Assembly: GCA_026398815.1 (NCBI GenBank)
Contig: JAPLSA010000011.1
Coordinates: 1-64,000, forward strand
Direction of reading: 5' to 3'
Length of the DNA stretch: 64,000 nt
DNA from: Gammaproteobacteria bacterium
GTDB lineage: Bacteria > Pseudomonadota > Gammaproteobacteria > Nevskiales > Nevskiaceae
This document shows positions 36,702 through 45,778 of the stretch, one piece after another. The position numbers and the translations under genes were made by a program. Positions within the stretch are counted from its first letter, which is position 1; each line of letters starts with the position of its first letter. The notes beneath the pieces were generated by a model. The model searched no databases. It was not told the origin of the DNA and saw nothing but the letters and a program-made list of their open reading frames with translations.

Positions 36702-38789
36702 TTAGGGATGAAGTAGCAAGATTTCCTTAATTGCTCGGATAAGACCGGGACTAATCTTGCGCAGATCGTGATGTTTGAGCCGACGGGTAGCAATCTTCTT
36801 CTTCGTGTTTCGCGGATGCGCCGTCGCGGATTCACAGCGAAGATCATGCAGCGTCTTGAACTCAGTACAAACTGTCGGCAGTGCGGCTAGTAGTGTCGGG
36901 TTTGCTAGCATCGCGCCGTAGTTGCCGAATCCTTTGCCCGGCAGGTGAATTTCGAACAGCCGCTCAAAAACCAAGTCACACAAACTATCGAGGCCGACGA
37001 TACATGCATCGATGCTGGACTCGTAGTGGCGCTGAACATTGAATGCCAAGCGCTCGGCCTGGACGTGCTGCGCAGCGAGCAGCCTGCCCCAGTCGTAGAC
37101 CGGAAACGAATGGCCGAGAACCCTCGACAGTACGATGCCAACCAAGCTTTCTGCCTTCCCTATACGCTTTATCTTGCCGCCCAAAAAAAGGTCCGGCTTA
37201 CCAGCATTTGCAATGTCGGCAAGCGCGGCAGTAACACGTAAGCTCTCATCTACGATGCGCACCGCCGCAACACGGTTCGCATCGGCGTTCTTCTCCAAGG
37301 TAATCGCGAGGTTTAGTAACGCCTCGTGGCTTGGCGTCCCGAGGTGATCGGAGCTGAGGCGGGCGACCACCTCTTTGACCACCCACGCATCACGTTCCGA
37401 TTTCAGAAATTGCTCGATCTGGACATAGGTGACCCGATTCTCGCGAAGCAACCAAGCCCATAATGCAGCTTTAAACGATACTTGGGGTTCACCGCGCTTC
37501 TTAACTTCTGCTTTACCAATACGCTTCCGACAGTAGGCAGCACACCGCGCCCGAAAATCGTCGGGCATGTTTTGCAGCACCGCCATCAGAAGGTCGGCGT
37601 GGACCGAGTGATAAACCTCGTCCTGCTCCAAAAAACTGCATATGTCATCTGCCAGTCGCCGAGGAAGTCGGGCGTACCGTTTGAAGTACCCAACAATCGA
37701 CGCGGCGAGTGCCGGCTGGGCTTTCATGATGCGCATCAACGGTTTATTCAGGCGATGCGACGGCTCTGCCCTGCCGAGCAAGTATTTGAACTTCGTCTTG
37801 TTCTCGGAAAGGAGCTTCACAGTTCTGCCGATCTCAAGCAGGCGCGCTTGCAGCTTGTCTTGCCGCACAACAGGCCCGAGCGCCGGTTCCGAAGGGTTGC
37901 TAACCGATTTTACCTCCGATGCTGGATCGGTGACCTCGCGAATGTTGATCTTGCTGCCCTGCGGAAACAGGCCAATGTCCTTCGTCGCCAGATCAAGACT
38001 AATCAACTGCTGTCTGAGCGGTACGGCGGACTTCGCAAATAACTTTATATCGTCAACGTAGCGCAGATATTTAGCTGGTCTTACCGCACCCTTTTCATCG
38101 AGATAGCTAAGCACTACCTCGGACAGAAGGCCGGAAGACAAAGGTCCTTGAGGGATTCCATGTCCTTGATAAATAGGCGCCACGCCGTGCGGCCAGTCAG
38201 CTGACGTCCATTGCTTGAGACAACGCATCAGAAAGTCGGTTAACTCATCGTCGATACCCAATCTGTGAAGGAACGTCTGCAAAATATGGTGATCGATGGA
38301 GTCGTAGAAGGCCGTGAGATCAAAGTTCGCGACGTGCTTGTAACCGTCGTAGATCATGGCCACTACCGCTTTTGAGTACGCCCTGTACCCGTCCTGCCAC
38401 TTCATGTAGAAGAACTGCGAGGACTTGCCTGCGTACATGTGGCCGAATATGACCTTTCTGTAACGCTTTCTGATTTTCGGCCGGAGCTTGTCGGCGATCA
38501 CATTGACCGCGGCTTGATAAACGATCTGATCATCGACCGTCAGCAGCGTGTATGGCCGCAGCAGGCCCGAAGGCTTCGGCAGAAAGAGCTTGGAGCCGTG
38601 CGACGGCTCATAGGCGTTCCTCGCGAGCGTGCGTCTCAACCTCCGGAGATTGCCAGATGAATTTCCCGCGTAGGCAGCGTAGGCGTCACGGAAAAAACTC
38701 TTGTAGTAAGCCTCGGAGTTGGACTGAACCCAGCGATACGCCCTAACCAAATTGGCCACTGAGTACATGCGCTCATAGTCGGTCGGCAT
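36702..38789 (-). CDS. Abi/UG-type reverse transcriptase with HEPN-like C-terminus
   Basis: A protein of 695 residues. The reverse transcriptase palm is clear: motif A FDLTAFYDSID (Asp157), motif B GIPQGPLSSG (211-220) and motif C YVDD (244-247). The rest (about 310-640) is helical repeat-like with no known maturase, endonuclease or retron element. Near the C-terminus LHDLRCESATAHPR has R651-x6-H658, a HEPN-type RNase signature. RT plus helical repeats plus HEPN is the layout of AbiA-like antiphage proteins, so an abortive-infection role is inferred. The gene is much less GC-rich than its neighbours, which suggests transfer. It sits between ilvD and a toxin-antitoxin pair. Confidence 0.85.
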   Translation of the reverse strand: MPTDYERMYSVANLVRAYRWVQSNSEAYYKSFFRDAYAAYAGNSSGNLRRLRRTLARNAYEPSHGSKLFLPKPSGLLRPYTLLTVDDQIVYQAAVNVIADKLRPKIRKRYRKVIFGHMYAGKSSQFFYMKWQDGYRAYSKAVVAMIYDGYKHVANFDLTAFYDSIDHHILQTFLHRLGIDDELTDFLMRCLKQWTSADWPHGVAPIYQGHGIPQGPLSSGLLSEVVLSYLDEKGAVRPAKYLRYVDDIKLFAKSAVPLRQQLISLDLATKDIGLFPQGSKINIREVTDPASEVKSVSNPSEPALGPVVRQDKLQARLLEIGRTVKLLSENKTKFKYLLGRAEPSHRLNKPLMRIMKAQPALAASIVGYFKRYARLPRRLADDICSFLEQDEVYHSVHADLLMAVLQNMPDDFRARCAAYCRKRIGKAEVKKRGEPQVSFKAALWAWLLRENRVTYVQIEQFLKSERDAWVVKEVVARLSSDHLGTPSHEALLNLAITLEKNADANRVAAVRIVDESLRVTAALADIANAGKPDLFLGGKIKRIGKAESLVGIVLSRVLGHSFPVYDWGRLLAAQHVQAERLAFNVQRHYESSIDACIVGLDSLCDLVFERLFEIHLPGKGFGNYGAMLANPTLLAALPTVCTEFKTLHDLRCESATAHPRNTKKKIATRRLKHHDLRKISPGLIRAIKEILLLHP

Positions 38790-38963
38790 AGGATGCCCTT
38801 AATTCGCAAACCGGAAGGATGTAGCAGGCTGAGCATGACTTCAGAAAGCCTTTGTTTTTGCTTGCTGGTTACTGACAGGCTTTGCTGAGAGGGAAATATC
38901 GAACTACAGCACTTGGCACTTTGCAGCCATCCGCGTCGCAGCCACAGTTGGATACCCAAACAG

Positions 38964-38986
38964 AAAAGGGGCCGTCACCGGCCCCT
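38964..38986 (-). terminator. Intrinsic terminator of ilvD
   Basis: On the minus strand AGGGGCCG and CGGCCCCT form an 8-bp stem around a 4-nt loop, followed by TTTTCTGTTT. It lies 32 nt after the ilvD stop and before the reverse transcriptase gene, so the latter needs its own promoter; I see no convincing one in the 170-nt gap. Confidence 0.85.
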
Positions 38987-39017
38987 CGTCTTTGCAACTT
39001 GCAATAGAGCCGCGACC

Positions 39018-40700
39018 TCAAGCGTCCGTCACCGCCCCCAAGCTCGCCGTCGACACCAGCTTCGCGTACTTCGCCAGCAGCCCCTTCGTGTACTTCGGCG
39101 CCGGCTGCTTCCACAGCGCGCGGCGCTTGGCGATTTCGGCGTCGTCGACGTTCAGCTGAAGCAGCTGCTGGTGGGCGTCGATGGTGATCGAGTCGCCTTC
39201 ATGGACGAGGCCGATCAGGCCGCCGACGTAGGCTTCCGGGGCGACGTGACCGACGACCATGCCCCAGGTGCCGCCGCTGAAGCGGCCATCGGTGATCAGG
39301 CCGACGGTCTCTCCGAAGCCCTTGCCGATCAGCGCCGAGGTCGGCGTGAGCATTTCGCGCATGCCGGGGCCGCCCTTCGGGCCTTCGTAGCGGATCACGA
39401 GCACGTCGCCGTGGTTGATCTTGTCCGCCATGATCGCGGCCATCGCCAGTTCTTCGGAATCGAACACGCGGGCCGGGCCGGTGATGACCGGGTTCTTGAG
39501 GCCGGTGATCTTGGCGACACAGCCTTCCGGCGCGAGGTTGCCCTTCAGGATCGCGAGGTGGCCGGCCTTGTACAGCGCCTTGTCGATGGTGCGGATCACG
39601 TCCTGATCGGCACGCGGCTGGCTCGGCACATCCTTGAGCACTTCGGCAATCGTCTGGCCGGTGATGGTGATGCAGTCGCCGTGCAGCAGGCCGGCGTCGA
39701 GCAGGATCTTCATGACCTGCGGGATTCCGCCGGCCTTGTGCAGATCGGTGGCGACGTACTTGCCGCTGGGCTTCAGGTCGCAGAGCACCGGGGTGCGGCG
39801 GCGCACGCGCTCGTAGTCGTCGATCGTCCATTCCACTTGTGCTGCGTTGGCAATCGCGAGGAAGTGGAGAACCGCATTGGTCGAGCCGCCGGTGGCCATG
39901 ACCACGGCGATGGCGTTCTCGATGCTCTTGCGGGTGACGATGTCGCGCGGCTTGAGATCGCGCTTGATCGCTTCGACCAGCGCTTCCGCCGAGCGGGCGA
40001 CCGAATCACCCTTTTCCGGGTCCGGGTTGGCTTCGGTGGACGAGTACGGCAGCGACAGGCCGATGGCCTCAATCGCGCTGGACATGGTGTTCGCGGTGTA
40101 CATGCCGCCGCAGGCGCCGAAGCTCGGGCAGGCGTTCTTCTCGATGCCGTCGAGGTCTTCCTTGCTCATCTTGCCGGCACCAAAAGCACCGACCGCCTCG
40201 AACGCGGAGACGATGGTCAGCGGGATGCCCTTCCACTCGCCCGGCTTGATCGTGCCGCCATAGCAGAAGATGGCCGGCGCGTTGACGCGCAGCATGCCGA
40301 TCATCGCGCCCGGCATGTTCTTGTCGCAGCCGCCGATGGCCAGCACGCCGTCCATGCTCTGGCCCTGCACGGAGGTTTCGATGGCGTCGGCAATCACTTC
40401 GCGCGAGACAAGTGAGTACTTCATCGATTCGGTGCCCATGCCGATGCCGTCGGTGACGGTCGGGAAGCCGAAGATCTGCGGCATTGCGCCGGCCGCCTTC
40501 AGCGCGGCGTCCGCCCGCGCGGCGAGGCCGCCGATGCCGGCGTTGCAGGGGTTCATCGTCGAGTGGCCGCTGGCGACGCCGACGATCGGCTTTTCGAAAT
40601 CCCCGTCCTTGAAGCCGACGGCGCGCAGCATCGCGCGGTTCGGGCTGCGGTTGAGGCCAGCGGTGATCGACTGGCTGCGCTTGTTCAGGGGCTCGGACAT
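39018..40700 (-). CDS. ilvD: Dihydroxy-acid dehydratase
   Basis: A protein of 560 residues from the ATG at 40700 ([27 protein letters not shown]); a longer frame upstream overlaps vapB and is rejected. Iron-sulfur ligands are in [20 protein letters not shown] and [16 protein letters not shown]. It dehydrates dihydroxy acids in valine and isoleucine synthesis. A terminator follows it. Confidence 0.97.
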   Translation of the reverse strand: MSEPLNKRSQSITAGLNRSPNRAMLRAVGFKDGDFEKPIVGVASGHSTMNPCNAGIGGLAARADAALKAAGAMPQIFGFPTVTDGIGMGTESMKYSLVSREVIADAIETSVQGQSMDGVLAIGGCDKNMPGAMIGMLRVNAPAIFCYGGTIKPGEWKGIPLTIVSAFEAVGAFGAGKMSKEDLDGIEKNACPSFGACGGMYTANTMSSAIEAIGLSLPYSSTEANPDPEKGDSVARSAEALVEAIKRDLKPRDIVTRKSIENAIAVVMATGGSTNAVLHFLAIANAAQVEWTIDDYERVRRRTPVLCDLKPSGKYVATDLHKAGGIPQVMKILLDAGLLHGDCITITGQTIAEVLKDVPSQPRADQDVIRTIDKALYKAGHLAILKGNLAPEGCVAKITGLKNPVITGPARVFDSEELAMAAIMADKINHGDVLVIRYEGPKGGPGMREMLTPTSALIGKGFGETVGLITDGRFSGGTWGMVVGHVAPEAYVGGLIGLVHEGDSITIDAHQQLLQLNVDDAEIAKRRALWKQPAPKYTKGLLAKYAKLVSTASLGAVTDA

Positions 40701-40740
40701 GGGGACGATGCTCGTGTGGTGTGCAAACGGTGGCGCAGCG

Positions 40741-40758
40741 TACACCACGCTTGGTGTA
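40741..40758 (+). promoter_or_regulatory. Palindromic operator upstream of vapBC
   Basis: TACACCA (40741-40747) and TGGTGTA (40752-40758) form a perfect 7-bp inverted repeat around CGCT, 32 nt before the vapB start and between it and divergent ilvD. This is the expected place for VapBC autoregulation. Confidence 0.6.
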
Positions 40759-40790
40759 TCGTCATGCACATTCGATTCCGGAGCCCGCCC

Positions 40791-41000
40791 ATGCGGACCA
40801 ACATCGTGCTCGACGACGAGCTGGTGAAAAAGGCGATGCAGTATTCGCGAACCACCACCAAGCGCGACGCCGTGCACGCTGCGCTGGAGGAGTTCGTGGC
40901 CAACCGCGAACGCCGGCAACGCATTCTCGAGTTCTTCGGCTCCGACGCCATCGACCCGGCCTACGACTACAAGGCCGCGCGGGCCGGCGAGGCGCAGTAG
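40791..41000 (+). CDS. vapB: VapB antitoxin
   Basis: A protein of 69 residues: [36 protein letters not shown] is the ribbon-helix-helix pattern of VapB, with an acidic C-terminal tail ([20 protein letters not shown]) for toxin binding. An in-frame ATG 27 nt upstream is possible but less typical. It precedes vapC by 4 nt. Confidence 0.92.
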   Translation: MRTNIVLDDELVKKAMQYSRTTTKRDAVHAALEEFVANRERRQRILEFFGSDAIDPAYDYKAARAGEAQ

Positions 41001-41004
41001 GCCC

Positions 41005-41403
41005 GTGTATCTGGTCGACACCTCGGTCTGGATCGACGCACAGCGCCCGGTGCCCGGGCCGAAAGGCCTGCGGCTGCGCGAACTGGTTGATCAGCAGGCC
41101 TCGTTCGGGCTGGCGCCGGTGATCCTTCAGGAGATCCTGCAGGGCTGCCGCGACGAAGCCGCACTGGCCCGCACGCGCCATCAGCTGGCCCTGCAGCGCT
41201 GCTTTCTGCCGGTCGATCCGGTGAAAACCTGCGCCGATGCCGGCGCGCTGTACGCCCGCTGCCGCTGGGCCGGCGTGGCACCGCGCAGTTCCAACGACTG
41301 CCTGATCGCGCAGATCGCGATCGAATACGAACTGACCTTGCTGCATGACGACGCCGATTTCGAGCGCATCGCCAGCGTCGAACCGCGCCTGAAACTGGCC
41401 TGA
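41005..41403 (+). CDS. vapC: VapC toxin (PIN-domain ribonuclease)
   Basis: A protein of 132 residues starting at a GTG (41005). PIN residues are in [11 protein letters not shown] (Asp5), [35 protein letters not shown]. The tight spacing with vapB and the operator upstream make a complete module. Confidence 0.92.
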   Translation: MYLVDTSVWIDAQRPVPGPKGLRLRELVDQQASFGLAPVILQEILQGCRDEAALARTRHQLALQRCFLPVDPVKTCADAGALYARCRWAGVAPRSSNDCLIAQIAIEYELTLLHDDADFERIASVEPRLKLA

Positions 41404-41421
41404 AGGCGGCCGGGCTGAACC

Positions 41422-41988
41422 TCAGCGCCGGCCATGCGGGGCTTCAAACAGCAGCGCGGAACCGCTAGCCTTCACGCGGCCTCGTGCCGACGGCGCGGCT
41501 TCCATGTCGTGATAGGCCAGCGGCGGCCGGCCGAACCAGATCATCACGCCCATCCATTCCGGGCCGTGCGGGTCGCGCACGTTCGGCAGATACCAGTCGA
41601 TCACCAGATGGGCGATCTCGTGCGGGATGGTCTGCTGGATCATCCGCACCGGGTAGCGCGCCAGCAGGTCCGGGTGGATGCGAATCCACTGCTCGGGCAG
41701 CGCCCGCGGCCGGACCATGGTCGCCGCCATGCCGGCGATGCCGCCCTTCAGGTCGTACCGCACCTTCGGCCGTGGCAGCGGCGCGGCGAGCGACGACAGA
41801 TGCGGGATTTCGCGAGCGCGGTCCACCCAGTGATCGACCGCCCGCTCCAGCCGTTCGCGCACCTTCAGCGGATTGCGGCTGATCGCGCCCCGCTCCCATT
41901 CCACACCCTGGGCATCGCGCAGCAGCGGCACCTGCGTCCACGGCGCGGCCAGCGGCTGGTTCCAGAAATCGGCGGCGGTGGTCTTCAT
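41422..41988 (-). CDS. SprT-like zinc metalloprotease domain protein
   Basis: A protein of 188 residues. The zinc motif HEIAH (His123-Glu124, His127) and a third-ligand phrase HGPEWMGVMIWFG match the SprT-like fold. It lacks the C-terminal zinc ribbon of classical SprT. The role is unknown; relatives include DNA-protein crosslink proteases, but that is only analogy here. Confidence 0.8.
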   Translation of the reverse strand: MKTTAADFWNQPLAAPWTQVPLLRDAQGVEWERGAISRNPLKVRERLERAVDHWVDRAREIPHLSSLAAPLPRPKVRYDLKGGIAGMAATMVRPRALPEQWIRIHPDLLARYPVRMIQQTIPHEIAHLVIDWYLPNVRDPHGPEWMGVMIWFGRPPLAYHDMEAAPSARGRVKASGSALLFEAPHGRR

Positions 41989-42018
41989 CGGTGGCGGATC
42001 ATGCCGAACGCCGGGCGT

Positions 42019-42216
42019 TCAATGGCGCGCGCCCTTCCAGGTGCCGCCGTAGCGATAGCCGGGCCGGGCCTGCTCGGCCGGCAGGCAGGCCGGACAGGCG
42101 AAGCGCCAGGTCTTCGCCGGGGCGATCTGGAAGCGGCAGGCAGCGGTGCGGGCGGGGTCGACGGGAGCGTGGCTTCGGTACGATGCCGCGATGATGCCGC
42201 AGTCGCCGCCGATCAC
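42019..42216 (-). CDS. Possible small CxxC protein
   Basis: Sixty-five codons from a GTG, with CPAC and another cysteine in ARTAACRFQ, ending GGTWKGARH. Third codon positions are almost all G or C from the ARTAAC segment onward, as in real genes here. There is no ATG and the start overlaps the next gene by 26 nt, so it could be chance or a short zinc protein. It is 30 nt upstream of the SprT-like gene on the same strand. Confidence 0.35.
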   Translation of the reverse strand: MIGGDCGIIAASYRSHAPVDPARTAACRFQIAPAKTWRFACPACLPAEQARPGYRYGGTWKGARH

Positions 42217-42946
42217 GCCCGCTCACCTGAAACGCCTGCGCGATTACTGGCGCTCGGCCGGCTGGCCGGTGCGCGACAACCTGGAGATCGACCTGCTGGT
42301 CGGCGGCCTTGCCGAGCTGCACCGCGATCCACAGGGCATCGAGACGATCCGCGTCAGCGCCGCCGGCATCGCTGCTCTCGGCAGCCTGCTGGCGCGCAAC
42401 CGCGCCGCGCTGGACAGTCACGAGGCGCTGGTCCGGCAGGTCGCCGCGCAGCTGCAGCGCGACGGCTGGATGACCTTCACCGGCCGCAGCTTCAAGGTGA
42501 AGCCGGAAGCACGCTGGATCACCGTGCGGCCGGATGTCTTCGCGCTGCCGCGCACGCTCGACGAGCGCCGCATCCGGCCGCGCGTCTACGAAATCAAGGT
42601 GTCGCGTGCCGATCTGAAATCGGACCTGCGCAACGCCGCCAAGCGGCTCGGCTACGAGCAGCTATCGCAGCAGCTCTGGTACGTGCTGCCGGCGGCGATC
42701 GCCAAGCCCGCCGATCTCGATGCGATTCCCGAAACCTGCGGCGTGTTGCTCGGCGACGGCCACCGCCTGCACGAGCACCGCCCGGCGCCGCTGCGCGCGG
42801 AAATCAGCCTGCGGCCGATCCACTGGCTGCAATTGCTGGCCAGCTGCCGCGACGCCGAGGCTGCCGAGCCGGCCCAGCGGCTGCTGGGCGAATCTGCCGA
42901 CGGTGCCGAAGCCGTCGAAGTCGACGCGCTGGCGGCGCCGCGCTGA
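42191..42946 (+). CDS. MmcB-like PD-(D/E)XK nuclease-fold protein
   Basis: A protein of about 251 residues from the ATG pair at 42191/42194. The core RPDVFALPRT, then PRVYEIKVSRADLKSDLRNAAKRLGYEQLSQQLWYVLP matches the D-x(n)-E-x-K motif of MmcB-type proteins, which are linked to DNA repair. The N-terminal 100 residues are not recognised and could be a DNA-binding part. It is 28 nt upstream of the amine oxidase-like gene on the same strand. Confidence 0.65.
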   Translation: MMPQSPPITPAHLKRLRDYWRSAGWPVRDNLEIDLLVGGLAELHRDPQGIETIRVSAAGIAALGSLLARNRAALDSHEALVRQVAAQLQRDGWMTFTGRSFKVKPEARWITVRPDVFALPRTLDERRIRPRVYEIKVSRADLKSDLRNAAKRLGYEQLSQQLWYVLPAAIAKPADLDAIPETCGVLLGDGHRLHEHRPAPLRAEISLRPIHWLQLLASCRDAEAAEPAQRLLGESADGAEAVEVDALAAPR

Positions 42947-42974
42947 CCCTCATTCCCCTTTCCGGTTATCCCGC

Positions 42975-43907
42975 ATGAACAAGATCGCCATCGTCGGCGC
43001 CGGTGTCACCGGCCTGAGCGCCGCCCGTTCGCTGACCGCCGCCGGCCACGCCGTCACGCTGTTCGACAAAGGCCGCAGGCCGGGCGGCCGCATGGCCTCG
43101 CGCGAAGGCATGGCCGGCAGCTTCGATCACGGCGTGCAATACCTGCGGGCCACAGCCGCCGAGGCAGACGCGATCGGCGCTGGCCAGCTGCTGCCCTGGC
43201 CGGCCATCGCGCCGCACGACGGCAGCGGCGGCTGGCTGGCGGCGCCCACCTTCAACCACCTTGCCCGCCACTGGGCCAACGGGCTGGACGTGCGCTGCAG
43301 CCACACAGTCAGCACGCTGCAGCCGGGCGCTACGGGCCGTGGCTGGCAGCTGCGCTTCGCCGAGACCGACGCCGTATTCGACTGCGACGCGCTGCTGCTG
43401 ACCCTGCCGACACCGCAGGCGATCCCGCTGCTGGCGGCGGCGGGCGTCGCCCCCGGCCGGCTGGCCGAGGTGCGCTACGACCCGAACTGGACGCTGATGT
43501 GGACGCCGGCCGATCCGTTGCCGGCCGGGTTCACCCATTCCGCCGGCGCGGCCGACGCGCCGCTGGCCTGGATCGCCCGCGAAGACCTGAAGCCCGGCCG
43601 CAGCGGTCCGCCACGGCTCACCGTGCAGGCCGGCGCGCGCTGGTCGACCACGCACCTGGAACTGCCGGCCGAGACGGCCGCGCTCGAATTGCAGGCGCTG
43701 GCTGCGCGGCAGCTGGGCATCGGCAGCAGCAGCCTGGCCGCCACCGCCCACCGCTGGCGCTATGCCTTCGTCAGCCAGCCGCTCGGCGAACCGGTGCTGA
43801 CCCTGGGCCGCGACCTGCATTACGCCAGCGACGCCGGCCTGGGCAGCCGGGTCACGCTTGCATGGCAGGCCGGGCGGGCCGCCGCCGCACGGATCGCCGC
43901 GCGCTGA
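42975..43907 (+). CDS. FAD-dependent amine oxidase-like (renalase-type) protein
   Basis: A protein of 310 residues from the ATG at 42975. The N-terminal motif MNKIAIVGAGVTGLSAARSLTAAGHAVTLFDKGRRPGGRMASR is typical of the renalase-like NAD(P)/FAD oxidoreductases, and the C-terminal GLGSRVTLAWQAGRAAAARI closes the FAD site. Substrate unknown. Confidence 0.88.
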   Translation: MNKIAIVGAGVTGLSAARSLTAAGHAVTLFDKGRRPGGRMASREGMAGSFDHGVQYLRATAAEADAIGAGQLLPWPAIAPHDGSGGWLAAPTFNHLARHWANGLDVRCSHTVSTLQPGATGRGWQLRFAETDAVFDCDALLLTLPTPQAIPLLAAAGVAPGRLAEVRYDPNWTLMWTPADPLPAGFTHSAGAADAPLAWIAREDLKPGRSGPPRLTVQAGARWSTTHLELPAETAALELQALAARQLGIGSSSLAATAHRWRYAFVSQPLGEPVLTLGRDLHYASDAGLGSRVTLAWQAGRAAAARIAAR

Positions 43908-44024
43908 CACGCCGATCATTCAGCCAACGCTCATCTGGCGCACGCCACTCTCGCCGCGCCTGATGACGCCCCCGCGCATCGGCATCGGCCCGATCGGGGC
44001 CACCACCGGACCCTTTGACGCGCA

Positions 44025-44690
44025 ATGAACATCAAGACGCTGCTGACCACCGCCGCCTTCCTCGCCCCCGTGTCCGCCTTTGCGCAGGGCGGGCCGGGCG
44101 TCGATCTGTACGGCTTCGCCGGCCTCAACTTCCTCGAATACAACGACGGCTTCGAGAAGGTGAAGCCGGAAGGTGCCGATCTCGGCGTGCGCGGCAAGCT
44201 GTACCTTGGCGACACCGGCCTGTTCCTCGGCGGCGAATACACCTACTCGGATACCGATACCGATTTCGCCGGCTCGAAGCTGACCTACCAGTCGGACGAG
44301 TACCGGCTCGGCGGCGGCGTGCTGCTGCCGATGTCGCCGGTGTTCCGCCTCGGCGGCTACGGCCACTACGTCAACCAGCAGGTCGACACCCGCTTTGAAG
44401 GCCTGACCACCCGCGGCGAGGCCAGCGGCTTCGATGTCGGCGCGCTGTTCGAGTACGACGCCACGCCGGACATCCAGACCTACGGTCGCATCGGCTACAT
44501 GAACCTGTCGCCGGAGGGCAGCGATGACGACCAGGACCGCGTCGACGGCGTCGACCTGCTGGCCGGCCTGAGCTTCCGCGTCAGCCATTCGCTGAGCCTG
44601 TTCGGCGAATACCGCTACACGCACCTGGAAAACGACTTCACCGAGCAGGACTACAACTCGGTGCGCGGCGGCGTCCGCCTGCGCTTCTGA
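44025..44690 (+). CDS. Small outer-membrane beta-barrel protein
   Basis: A protein of 221 residues with a signal peptide (MNIKTLLTTAAFLAPVSAFA) and repeating amphipathic strands, ending GGVRLRF with the terminal Phe typical of outer-membrane barrels. It looks like a YfaZ-type or Omp-beta-brl fold. Function unknown. Confidence 0.75.
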   Translation: MNIKTLLTTAAFLAPVSAFAQGGPGVDLYGFAGLNFLEYNDGFEKVKPEGADLGVRGKLYLGDTGLFLGGEYTYSDTDTDFAGSKLTYQSDEYRLGGGVLLPMSPVFRLGGYGHYVNQQVDTRFEGLTTRGEASGFDVGALFEYDATPDIQTYGRIGYMNLSPEGSDDDQDRVDGVDLLAGLSFRVSHSLSLFGEYRYTHLENDFTEQDYNSVRGGVRLRF

Positions 44691-44749
44691 GGCCCGGCGG
44701 GCGCCGGCTGACGTAAGCTCGGCGGCATCTCCCTGCCGAGGCGTCGCCG

Positions 44750-45709
44750 ATGCCCGCCCTGCTCCCGCCGCGCGAACTTCGCCAGCGCTTCGTCGCCGAA
44801 GCCACCGCGAAGTTCGCGCGCAACGTGCCTGACTTCGTTCGCCTGCAGCAGCTGATCGCCGCCCGGGGCGGCCACTTCGTCAACGACCACGGCGCGATCC
44901 GTACGGCCGATCCGCAGCTGGCGGCGCTGTTCGTGCGCGCCGCCCGCGTGCTCGGCCTGCACCGCGACCGCGACTACCTGTTCCCGGCCAAGCGCCTGCG
45001 CAGCTTCGACCTGCAGGTGCCAGGCGATGACGCGCAGGCGTTCAAGATCTTTGTCAGCGAGGTCGATCTGCCCGCGTTCCCGCCGCCGGTAGCCGCGCTG
45101 ATCCGCGACGATTGCGCCGCCCAGGCCGCTGCCGTCGACCACACCGCGTTCATCGCGCAGATCGGCAAGGCCGAGGCCGCCGGCGGACTCGCCGAGGCCG
45201 AAGCACGCGCGTTCATCCGGCACTTCTGCGAGGTGCTGATGGCCCGCAGCGGCCCGCCGCTGCAGCGCGCCACGCTCGACTCTGTGGCGGCGGAATCCGG
45301 CGAAGCCGCCAGCGCGCTGGCGCTGGGGCCGGATTTCAATCACGTCACCGTCGATGTCACGGCGGCCGGCTTCGGCGGCATCGAAGCGATGGCAGCGGCG
45401 ATGCAGGCCGCTGGTCTGGTGCTGCTGCCGGCGATCCAGGGCGCGCCCGGCAGCATGCTGCGGCAGACCGCGACGATGGCGGCGACGATGGCGACGCCGG
45501 TGATCGAGGCTGATGGCAGCGCCGGCAGCGCCAGCACCGAAAAGCAGTTCGTCGAGATCATCGAGCGCGGCCAGGCGCGCGACGCCGATGGCGCAGTGCT
45601 GTGGACCGACGACGGCCAGCCTCGCACCTACCGCCATTTCCTGGCCGCCAATGCCGAGCAGATCTTCGGCGCCGCCGCGACCCGCAGCCGTCCGCCGCCA
45701 CGCGGCTGA
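44750..45709 (+). CDS. DUF1338 protein, 2-oxoadipate dioxygenase/decarboxylase-like
   Basis: A protein of 319 residues. The metal-binding phrases NDHGAIRT, DFNHVTVDVT and the late KQFVEIIERG fit DUF1338, the family of HglS/YdcJ, which converts 2-oxoadipate to 2-hydroxyglutarate in lysine breakdown. It is shorter than HglS, so the substrate may differ. It stands alone, without other lysine catabolic genes. Confidence 0.8.
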   Translation: MPALLPPRELRQRFVAEATAKFARNVPDFVRLQQLIAARGGHFVNDHGAIRTADPQLAALFVRAARVLGLHRDRDYLFPAKRLRSFDLQVPGDDAQAFKIFVSEVDLPAFPPPVAALIRDDCAAQAAAVDHTAFIAQIGKAEAAGGLAEAEARAFIRHFCEVLMARSGPPLQRATLDSVAAESGEAASALALGPDFNHVTVDVTAAGFGGIEAMAAAMQAAGLVLLPAIQGAPGSMLRQTATMAATMATPVIEADGSAGSASTEKQFVEIIERGQARDADGAVLWTDDGQPRTYRHFLAANAEQIFGAAATRSRPPPRG

Positions 45710-45778
45710 CCGCAGCCCTCGCCGCCGCCGACACGGCAGCCGACAATTCGCCCTGATCCCGAATTTCCCCACCCGCCG

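Noticed and set aside
36702-38789. Reading the RT as a group II intron or retron
   Set aside because: No maturase or endonuclease part, no intron ends, and no retron msr/msd-like inverted repeats seen nearby. The C-terminal HEPN-like motif fits Abi-type proteins better.
39018-41021. Extended 667-codon ilvD
   Set aside because: The first 107 codons overlap vapB and its operator on the other strand and are not conserved in dihydroxy-acid dehydratases.
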